From: Adiantum capillus-veneris
Taxonomy: Eukaryota; Streptophyta; Polypodiopsida; Polypodiales; Pteridaceae
Assembly (NCBI GenBank): GCA_014529385.2
Contig: CM043946.1
Location: 18,416,077 to 18,480,076, forward strand
Direction of reading: 5' to 3'
DNA: 64,000 bases
The notes under the pieces are model-generated. The model had not been told where the DNA came from. It saw only the letters and a program-made list of their open reading frames with translations, and made no database searches. Positions within the stretch are counted from its first letter, which is position 1; the number at the start of each line of letters is the position of its first letter. Below, piece by piece: positions 55,969 to 64,000 of the stretch. Both the position numbers and the translations under genes were made by a program.

Positions 55969-58707
55969 ATGTCTCAGAAGAGAAAGTCAAAGTCAGTTGA
56001 TGCAACAGGCTCAACACCAAGTTCTTGGTATCTAGATTTTCACTTACCAAATGGTGGAAGTGATGAGAAAGTCCACTTGTTCTTTCAAGATAAAGAGCAA
56101 TTGCCCTTCAAGGACTGTGGTATTGTCAAGGAGATAAAGAAAGATTGTTCAGATCTTGAAATGTCTCCATGCCTTGGAGTAAAACTACTCAATGGTGACT
56201 CCTACTTGTTGGAGCCTGTGGCCTTTGCTCAAAAATTGGTGAAGGTTGATTATGAAGGAGTGACAATGACAAAAGCAGGGTGGGTGGAGCTTCAAGACGA
56301 CACTCCAAGTGAGAAATTTATAGACTTATATATTGAGGTCTTTAAGAAAGTCAATCAATATTTAGGTAAATTGAGCAGCACAAAGAAGAATAAGAAGCGA
56401 AAGAATGAAGACACAGGTACAGCAAATCAACTAAGATGCTCAAGGAGAGTCAGACTCCCTCACTTGGAGAAAATAGTGGAAATGTGGTCGAAGAAAATCT
56501 TTCAGTTATACCCTTACAGACTCAAGAAGCAGGAGATTCTAGTGGACTTGCAACCCTAACAGTTGGAACCCCCTCAGTGGCAGTGGTTGTGGACTCAGCA
56601 TCCTTAGCTGTGTTGGACTCTATTATACAGCCCAAAGAAAAAGATCTTGATAAAGAAGTTGCCAAAACTTCTAAGAGTGGGCTAGATGGATACGGCGGAA
56701 TTGACCACTATTTTAAATTTGGTGTACAATTTACCCAATTGATTCCAATTGAGCAATGCAACCTTGCACCAGAAGGCTATAGATGCAGACCATTGCCAGA
56801 TGTATATGTGAAATATCTCTTGAAGCAATTTGGAGGGCACTCTAGGCCAGTCTCCAGTGCAGCAGACTTGATGCCGTATAACCCAATTACAAAAATGCCT
56901 TTACAAACAGCTGAAGTGCATGGAGACAAGATATCAACATACCACTACTGGATTCTAGCTGGTCAGCATTCCATCATAGCGGCTAGAGCTTTTTTGCGTA
57001 ACAACAGCACTAAGTATGCTTTGAGAAAAGAGTTCTACAAGTTTAGAACTGCAAGGATATTGGTAGACGCTCCGAAAGAGGTTGTTGTTCGAATTTCCAG
57101 AATGGAGAACATGGAGAGAATAACAACAATGAAACACCAGCCTTATGTGGAGGTCTTGAAGCATGGCCGTAGTCAATGGCTTGCATATTCGAAACCAACA
57201 AAACCCAAGGCAGGTGTTCCTGTCGGTCATCCAAGTCGAGCAGGTTGGGATGTAAGTTCCACCTCCCTATGCTTGTTTTTGTCACAAATATGTCTTGAAA
57301 TAAAGTTAATTTTCTTTTCTTTATTTTGAAGGCCTTTGTAAATGTGGCGAACATCATGTTCAACCATAAATCATTTGCCAACAAAGAAGCACACATGGTC
57401 ATGTACGATGATAAAATCTATGATCAGTGGATACACATCTTGGAGAAGCATCAGACATCAACTTCTCGTGGGCGACAACCAAGCATAACAACCTTTAGAT
57501 GCCTAGATGGTTTAGAAGATAATGATGTCAAGCTACTACAACAAGAGCTGGCAGATGAGAAGATTTTCTTAGTGAAGCAACCACGTCAACAAGCGGGCAT
57601 GCTCGACCTCACTGCACGTGCAACGGTCTTAAAGAAGACCAGGGTTTTTGAGCCTCAAATGTTGATGGCATGTAAAGAGATAGATCCATCAGCAATAGCA
57701 GTTACTTCATGGGATAAATGTAAGTCTCATTATAACATTACAAATGAGATTTACAAATCTCTCTTCACGAGTTGTACGCAATGGCTAAATCTACTACTAC
57801 AAAAAGGAAAGGAGAAAGAGTCAATTCCTGAGATCACTAGGGGATATGTGCAGTGGATCATTGCACAAAATAATGGCACTTCTAGTTTGCAATTCATTTT
57901 ACCATCAACAATCAAGTGTGTTGGAAAGAATTTGGAAGGCATTGAGTTTCTCTGCAGTGAGAATAGCTCTAAAATTCGTGTTGGTGTTTGCATCATAGAC
58001 ACAACACACAAAAGTCTTACATCTAGTGGTTGGAGTGCTGCCCAATTTGGTAAAGTAATTGATGGAGTATGTGGGGTAGCACATCAACCACATCAGAGTT
58101 TTTAATTGCCGGCTTAGTCAAGTATCAGCATGCTGCTTCCCTAGAGAAGGCAATTTTTGAAAAAGCTAAATGGTATGAAATGCACGTTCTACCTTTGAGC
58201 TCCTTAATGGGATCAGAGACCATCCAAACATGTGCTCTTCGCGAAGTAGTTTTTGGGGTTTGGGCATTTTTCAGTCAAGGAGAGCAGTACACCAACTACT
58301 CTAGTGTTAAAGAGTCATTGTTGGAGCCAATGCATACTCTCTACATCAATGACGACGAGTATGATGTTGTGACCACGGCCAAATCCTTTTTTGTACGTCA
58401 TGCAATCAAATGCATCTGTCTCAAAGAAGATGATCAAGTGATAGAAATCTTCTCATTAGGCTATGGGACTAAAGAGGCACTACAACAACAGAGAAAGGTG
58501 ATATCAGTTGCATGTAGTAGTGATCAAATGACGCAATTGGAATCTCTTTGCCATTCCATAGTGGAAGAAGACCTTGATCTTAGAAGGTGGGCAGGTGTGG
58601 ATAACACAGAGAAAGTCAATGCCAAGGATTCAGAGGAAGAAGAAATTGAAGAACCATTAGATGCAAGTGCTGAGGCCATTCTAGAAAGTCTACAGGAAAC
58701 AGGTTAA
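55969..58707 (+). pseudogene. ParB-nuclease-like plus adenine-methyltransferase-like fusion, two exons, two frame changes
   Basis: About 885 residues from ATG at 55,969 to TAA at 58,705. The first 150 residues are of unknown type and end basic (KKNKKRKNE). The next section (about 56,690-57,200) fits a ParB/Srx-type fold: FTQLIPIEQCNLAPEGYRCR, PDVYVKYLL, YWILAGQHSIIAARAFLRN. Exon 2 runs into a methyltransferase-like domain in permuted order: VGVCIIDTTHKSLTSSGWS sits where a DPPY/W motif is expected, then SEFLIAGLVKYQ, then IEIFSLGYGTKEAL (motif I-like) and a Glu-rich end. ParB-methyltransferase fusions are known in phages. A frame change lies between 56,409 and 56,559 and another at about 58,073 in GGGG, where one extra G would restore the frame; both could be sequencing errors. 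The DPPY change to DTTH argues against catalysis. An AATAAA at 58,884 follows. Confidence 0.6.
57252..57331 (+). other. 80-bp intron of the ParB-methyltransferase-like gene
   Basis: Donor GAT|GTAAGTTCC and acceptor TATTTTGAAG|GCC. Exon 1 ends on a codon border in the ParB frame, and exon 2 continues with AFVNVANIMFNHKSF, so splicing joins two protein-like parts in frame. The size and the AT-rich interior are typical of plants. Confidence 0.85.
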
Positions 58708-58883
58708 GCTAGCTACCCATGATATTACATTACTGATATTTAGATTATTATTGTTGTCATTTTATTTTATTTGTCCCATCTCAAATCTGCCCATGATGTT
58801 AAAAACATTAATGTTTGGATCGTTATTGTTCTCAATTTATTTTCTTTGAAAAAATGTGAACTTGTGAGTTTGAGTTTTTTCAC

Positions 58884-58889
58884 AATAAA
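58884..58889 (+). promoter_or_regulatory. Possible polyadenylation signal
   Basis: AATAAA about 180 bases after the stop codon of the ParB-methyltransferase-like gene, in an AT-rich 3' region. Confidence 0.4.
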
Positions 58890-58984
58890 TGAATTAGACT
58901 TAAGTGTATGATATTATATGGACATGTTTTGGTAAATAGAATTCTACATTTATATATGGTCATAAGATATATATTATGTAATAC

Positions 58985-59650
58985 TTTAAAGTTAATTGAT
59001 CATATGAGGTTTGGGAAGAATACACTATGACTTGAGGATCATAGAGTTCTTTGTAGACTTGAGGATCATAGATTTCTTTGTAGACATGAAACCCTATGGC
59101 CCTAGGGCCATAGAATCCCCCAAAAGAAAATGGGATACCCAACAACCTTACAAATGTAGGGTGATTACACCGATTCTCTAAAAGGGCACATAAGCATCTG
59201 GGTTACTCTATAGCCTTAGGCCCATAGGGTGTCAACATAGAATCCCCCAAAAGCATTTGGCTACCCTACAATCTTACGGATATAGGGTGATTACATAGAG
59301 TATTTAAAAGGACACATAAGCATTTGGGCTAGTCTACAGCCTTAAGGCCATAGGGTGTCAGCACAGCTATCCTACAATCTTATGTATATAGAGAGAGATT
59401 ACATAAAGTCTCTAAACAGGCACATGAGTGTTTGGGCTATTCTAGAAGGAAACATAAGTTATCCAAGAGCATTTGGGATACCCTAAGGCCCTAAGGCCTT
59501 AGGGTGGTGACATAGAATCTCCACAGGGGGACTTAAATCACCCCATGGATGCAAATCACCTAGCTCTTATGGACACATCTTATAAAACATCACATGACAC
59601 GCTATGGCCTTTAGACCATAGGTTGGTTATTCTAGGTCACCTAAAGACTC
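58985..59650. repeat. Palindrome array, block 3a (degenerate)
   Basis: Copies such as CCCTATGGCCCTAGGGCC near 59,092 and CCTAAGGCCTTAGG forms near 59,480, with linkers AAAAGGACACATAAGCATTT. Less regular than blocks 1 and 2. Confidence 0.85.
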
Positions 59651-60590
59651 TTTAAGTGTTTCCAGAACATTTTTCAATGGCCTTATATCTTGTGTCCATA
59701 TACATTAGGGACATATATTTCTTATCTTGTGATTAAGGTTTAATATTCTATTGAGAATGAAATAAGCTAGAAAAAACTAAAAAGTATTAAGTCCTCAAAA
59801 TTCCAAAATAAGAGTTTGAACAATTGATGTATGATCATTTTTTGTTGGGTGTAAGTTCTTCTATTGTGAATTGATGGTGTAAGCGTTTGAAATAATTATC
59901 TTTGCATTGCAACTAACTAGATTAAACATATATTCAACATTTGTTGTAAATGCCAATTATTTGCTTAGATAGTAAACATCGAGTATAAATGGTTATTGAA
60001 GCATTTGTCCTTTGGATTATGTGAAGATCTAGTTCTTTGATTGTAACAAGATTTTATTCAAAGATATAAAGTGTGAGTATTTTGTTCCAACCTATGATTT
60101 TGTTTCTCTTCTAGATGATGCAGAGAATTGGAATTTATATCTTGAATTTTTTTCAATAGAGAGAAGCTAGGACTAGTAGAATTATTTAGCTTGTCATGTA
60201 GCAATCGGAACATTGTATCAAGGTTTATTGCAAAGAAATGATTGTATAATGTATAACCATTGTTTAAATTTGTAAATTGGAAGGCAATGCAAGTTCCAAA
60301 ACATGTGCAATGCCATAAGGAGAATCCAACACAAATACTTTTGCCCCTTAGGAATGTAGCAATCGGAACATTGTATCAAGGTTTATTGCAAAGAAATGAT
60401 TGTATAATGTATAACCATTGTTTAAGTTTGTAAATTGTAAGTAGAAGGAAATTCAAGTTCCAAAACATGTGCAATGCCATAAGGAGAATCCAACACAAAT
60501 AATGATCCAGCAACAAATGTATGATGTATGATAATGATTCAATTTTGTATATAGTGTTGCATATTTATCGCATTTTTTATCTTACACATT
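59651..60590. other. AT-rich single-copy spacer with one tandem duplication
   Basis: No gene. The only structure I see is the 158-bp duplication at 60,197-60,510. Confidence 0.5.
60197..60510. repeat. 158-bp tandem duplication carrying a phosphatase-gene fragment
   Basis: Copies start at 60,197 and 60,355 (TGTAGCAATCGGAACATTG). Each ends with a stretch (GCAAGTTCCAAAACATGTGC and then AAGGAGAATCCAACACAAAT) nearly identical to coding sequence at 63,130-63,180 in the HAD phosphatase gene. So a piece of that gene was copied here before or during the duplication. Confidence 0.85.
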
Positions 60591-62480
60591 TTGCTAGCAT
60601 AGAGACACCCTATGGCCCTAGGACCATAGGATGCCATCATATCCCATGTACAATTTCTCTTTTACCATAGAGGACATCTTACGGATCTAGGGTCATAAGA
60701 CGCCAACATAGTGCATAAATGGCTTCTTATAAGTATACACGTAAACACAGTGCATAGAGGGAATTTTACTAGCATAAAGACCACCCTATGGCCTTGGGAC
60801 CTAGGGTGCCAACATAGAGAATAGAGGGATTTTTATAGCACCTTGTTACCCTTGGGACGCCATAGTGCCATAAAGTGGTTTTTGTATATATAGTAGAGAA
60901 TTCTCACACACATGATACCTTGGTCACTATCTAGCCCTTGGACCATATGATAGTAGCATAGAGGACGCCCTATAGCCGTAGGGTTTCCTTATATCCCTAG
61001 GGCCATACACTGCCAACATATAGTATACATGGTTTCTTCATAGAGCAAACCTTTTATTCCTACACTATAGAGTGGAAACCTAGACCATATAATGTATCCT
61101 ACTAGCATAGAAGGCACCCTATGACCCTGAGGCCAAAGAGTACCAATTTAGGGCATAAAGGGTCTCTTCCTAATTTGAAGGGCACCTTGTGGCCCTAGGG
61201 ATCACCCTATGGCCCCAGGGCCATAGGGTGTCAACATAGTCAAATGGGGTGTAAACTTAGAGCATAGAGGGTTTCTTACTATCATGGAGGACACTCTGTG
61301 TCCTTGGTGCCATAGGGTGTAAACATATAGCATGGAGGGTTTCTTGCTAGCATAGAGAGCACCCTATGGCCTTGGGGCCATATGATTCCAACAAAGAGCA
61401 TAAACAGTTTTTTGATAGCATAGAGGATAGCTTATTTACCTGGGGCCATATGATACAAAAATAAAAGAGTCTTAAGAAGGGAACCTAGGCCACTAAATCA
61501 CCATGGGGCCATAAGGTGGTCTTTGTGGGGAATGCTCCTAAAGGGTTCCTTGGCTATCCTATGGCCTCTGGGCCATAGGCTACCAACATAGAGTTTAGAT
61601 GGTTTCTTACTAACATAGAGCTCACCTTGTGGCCTACGGTCTTTAGATTCTAATGTAGAGTTTCAATGGTTTTATACTAGGCATAAGGGGCACCCTATGG
61701 CCTTGGGGCCATAGAGTGTCAATGTAGAGCACAGAGGCTTCCTTTCTAGCATAGAGGGCACCATGTGGCCTAGGAGCCATTTGATGCACCCTATGGCCCG
61801 AGGGCTGTAGGTTTCCAATGTAGACAAGGTTTCTTAGTAGCATTATAAAGGGTACCTTGTGGCCCTCAAATCTCCATAGGCTGCCAACATAGAGTGTAGA
61901 GGGTTTTTCTTACTAGCATAGAGGACATCCTATGGCCTTGGGGCCATAGGGTTTCAATATTGAGCATAGAGTATTTCTTACTAGCATAGAGGCTACCTTG
62001 TGGCCCTAAGTCCATAGGGTGCAAACATAGAGAATAGAGGATTTCTTACTATCATACAGGGTACCTTGTGGCCCTAGGTCCATAGGGTGCAAACATAGAG
62101 CATAGAGGATTTGTTACTAGCACAGAGGGCACCCTTTGGCCCAAAGGCCATAGAGTGACAACATGTAGCATAAAGGGTTTATTACTATCATAAGAGGAAG
62201 ACCTTGTGGCCCTCGAGTCATAGGGTACCAACATAAAGCATATATGGTTTCTTACTAGTGCTCATAGAGGGCATCTTGTGGCCCTATGCCAACCCATGGC
62301 CTTAGGGCCATAGGGTGACACATAAATAGAGTACCATATGGATTTGAAGCCATATATCTATTTATATGTTGAGACCTCCCAACAATCCTAACCCTATGGC
62401 CTTGAGGCCATAAACATACATATTTTGGATTATCTTAAAGTCATAGAGATATCTACAAAGAGAACTGTATGGCTTGAAGG
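60590..62480. repeat. Palindrome array, block 3b
   Basis: The same arms, mostly with centre TTGG (CCTATGGCCTTGGGGCCATA at about 61,370, 61,694 and 61,928), joined by TTTCTTACTAGCATAGAG at spacings of roughly 65-90 bp. It lies between the ParB-methyltransferase-like gene and the phosphatase-like gene. Confidence 0.95.
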
Positions 62481-62524
62481 CCATAAGAAACTTAGTCAAG
62501 GAAATCATCCAATGCAAGAAGATC

Positions 62525-64000
62525 ATGGCAATAGAAAATGAGACTTCTACTCTAGAGCTTAAAGGCATAAATGTTTCTCCAAGTATACTTCTAGGCGCCA
62601 CCATCATGGACAAAGAACTAATGTAGCTAGATAAAGATTAGGAATCTGTAGACAATAAGGAGCATAAAAATAAATTCATTGTAGATGTGTTGTTAGTTAG
62701 TAAATTTGCTATTTGCGATTAGTTTTTTCTAAGAGTGTGACAAAAAAGAGTGATCAAAATGTAGATACTTTGGAATCTAAAATTAGGTGTTGTTTAAACT
62801 TGCAGTCCTTCAACAAGATATTGCAGCTGACAAAGTTTTACTCGAGATTGTTGGTATAGAGGATTCTAATGCCATTGACCCTACTGAGAAAGATTCTATC
62901 AATCTGCATGTCAACCAAAGAGTTTCTGACGAAGATGACAAGAATCTACAAGTCTTTGAAGGTCAACTTCTACAACGACTGGAGATAAATTAAAGAGTAA
63001 TACAATGGAAGAAGACAGTGAAAGTTTCAGAACATGTGCAAGGGAAGAAGAAGAATCCAATGAAAATATTCTAGTAGCCCAAGAGTTGGGAATTAGATTG
63101 CATGACACCACAATGTAAGTAGAAGGCAATGGAAGTTCCAGAACATGTGCAACGCCAGAAGGAGAATCCAACACAAATATTTTAGCACCCCAGGATTTGG
63201 AAATCGAAGTGCATGGTGAGTCAGACCTTCCATCCACCAACAAACCAATGCTGACTATAATAGTGAGCTTGTGTGGATTGTTCCTGAGGAGATGCTGGCA
63301 AAAGTCCAAGAAAATGAAGAGCTTAAATTTTGAACATGAGCATATTGTTCTTCGTCCAGGATTTATTGAGTTTTTAAAGGCTCTATTTAGCAATTTCAAT
63401 GTAGAGATATGGTCAGCTGCTAATGACATGCATGTTGTGAACATCATCAAGATTTTAGAAAAGGAAGCTAAAGAAAAATTTCCATTCTTTATGATCTGGG
63501 GGCAAAGCCAATGTCAACAATGCGTAGAATCAAGGATCACTCGCTTAGATAATCCAGGAGTAGAAGCACTTTTCAAACCGCTAGCTATTGCATCATCAAA
63601 ATTTGGGCTTGATGCAAGAAGATTGCTTCTTGTAGATGATGAACCATTAAAGGGATGTGTGAATCCTGCATTGAATTGTATTTTTCCACCATCATTTAAT
63701 GTTGATGATGAGGAGGATAATATCCTCCTTGGGGAGCTGCTACCATATATCAAAGCTCTCAATCATGTTAATGACATTCGCACAGTTACAGGGTCTCGTT
63801 TATATGGACAAGCACCCATTGCTCAAGGTCATGAGCTTTATAACCGTATACACAAGGTTTTTGCAGAGTGGGAGGAGAGAAATCTAATTTTTCTAGGAAA
63901 AACCTACTCCACGGGAAGACTACCAAAAGTTTCTCGTCCTCTTCACGATGAGAAAGTTACAACATCTAGCACTAGTGGAATGTCCACTCGAAGTCAAGAC
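62525..64000 (+). pseudogene. FCP/NIF-type HAD phosphatase-like gene, 3' end beyond the window
   Basis: From 63,119 one frame is open to the window edge. It contains LTIIVSLCGLFL (63,251-63,286), HIVLRPGFIEFLKALF, NVEIWSAANDMHVVNIIKIL, FMIWGQSQCQ, FKPLAIASSKFG, then LLVDDEPLKGCVNPALNCIF (about 63,625-63,685), in the order of NLI-interacting-factor/FCP1-like phosphatases. These remove phosphate from serine in targets such as the RNA polymerase II tail. The first HAD motif, normally DxD or DLNG, reads VSLCG, so the nucleophile Asp is absent. Upstream pieces are less sure: a frame from ATG 62,525 with TAG at 62,624 and 62,639, a likely acceptor TTTAAACTTGCAG before 62,802, a frame change near 62,960, and TAA at 63,116. 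Confidence 0.7.
63014..63190 (+). repeat. Repeated peptide segment upstream of the phosphatase domain
   Basis: Two related units, SFRTCAREEEESNENIL (from 63,026) and SSRTCATPEGESNTNIL (from 63,137), lie about 110 bp apart in one frame, separated by TAA at 63,116. A third and fourth relative, non-coding, are in the 60,197-60,510 duplication. Confidence 0.7.

Noticed and set aside
48095-62480. CRISPR-like array of repeats and spacers
   Set aside because: The linkers are themselves repeated and of varied length, the repeat is a diverged palindrome, and the setting is a plant nuclear genome.
62911-63450. 179-codon minus-strand ORF
   Set aside because: It is antisense to the phosphatase-like gene, whose plus-strand frame has clear HAD motifs.
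1-64000. tRNA, rRNA or other structured RNA genes
   Set aside because: None was recognised. The tRNA-like matches are short primer-binding sites of LTR elements.

Overview
This window looks like nuclear DNA of a land plant with a large, repeat-rich genome. It holds intronless copies of two plant housekeeping genes (a SYP5-type syntaxin and eIF3 subunit k), a Tat-type Ty3/gypsy element with two RNase H domains, plant-type copia and gypsy insertions, long (AG)n/(CT)n microsatellites, and a short intron with plant GT-AG borders. The gene families in the last 20 kb make a seed-free plant such as a fern or lycophyte plausible. That is an inference; the sequence itself does not name the species.

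Layout. 1-11,148: a large LTR element without a visible polymerase (element A), with about 2-kb LTRs, a gag-like remnant, an acidic ORF before the polypurine tract, two hAT-like MITEs, and head-to-head pseudogenes of SYP5 and eIF3k. 11,149-15,025: 3' part of an old gypsy element (F). 15,026-37,534: relatives of element A in opposed orientations (B1, B2 and an LTR fragment). Their minus-strand member is split by a copia element (16,691-22,213, TSD CCTTG) and a younger Tat-type gypsy element (D, 22,836-33,426). 38,346-39,096: the 3' end of a LINE. 39,097-44,400: the 5' half of another gypsy element (E), whose leader carries an 18-bp palindrome phased at 300 bp.

44,800-64,000 is different. Three unusual gene families are separated by arrays of one imperfect palindrome (arms CCTATGGCC and GGCCATAGG): a DDE-transposase-like gene of the type I recall as DUF7869 (minus), a ParB-nuclease-like plus adenine-methyltransferase-like fusion (plus, with an intron), and an FCP/NIF-type HAD phosphatase gene that runs off the right edge. 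The transposase gene stays in one frame for more than 1,000 codons and is interrupted by three stops. The ParB fusion has two frame changes. The methyltransferase and the phosphatase both appear to lack key catalytic residues. This block is the best candidate for an undescribed large DNA element or co-amplified gene cluster.

No intact protein-coding gene can be claimed with confidence. In the non-viral genes, nearly all in-frame stops are TAA, TAG or TGA where Gln or Arg is expected, which is the mark of C-to-T decay of methylated DNA.
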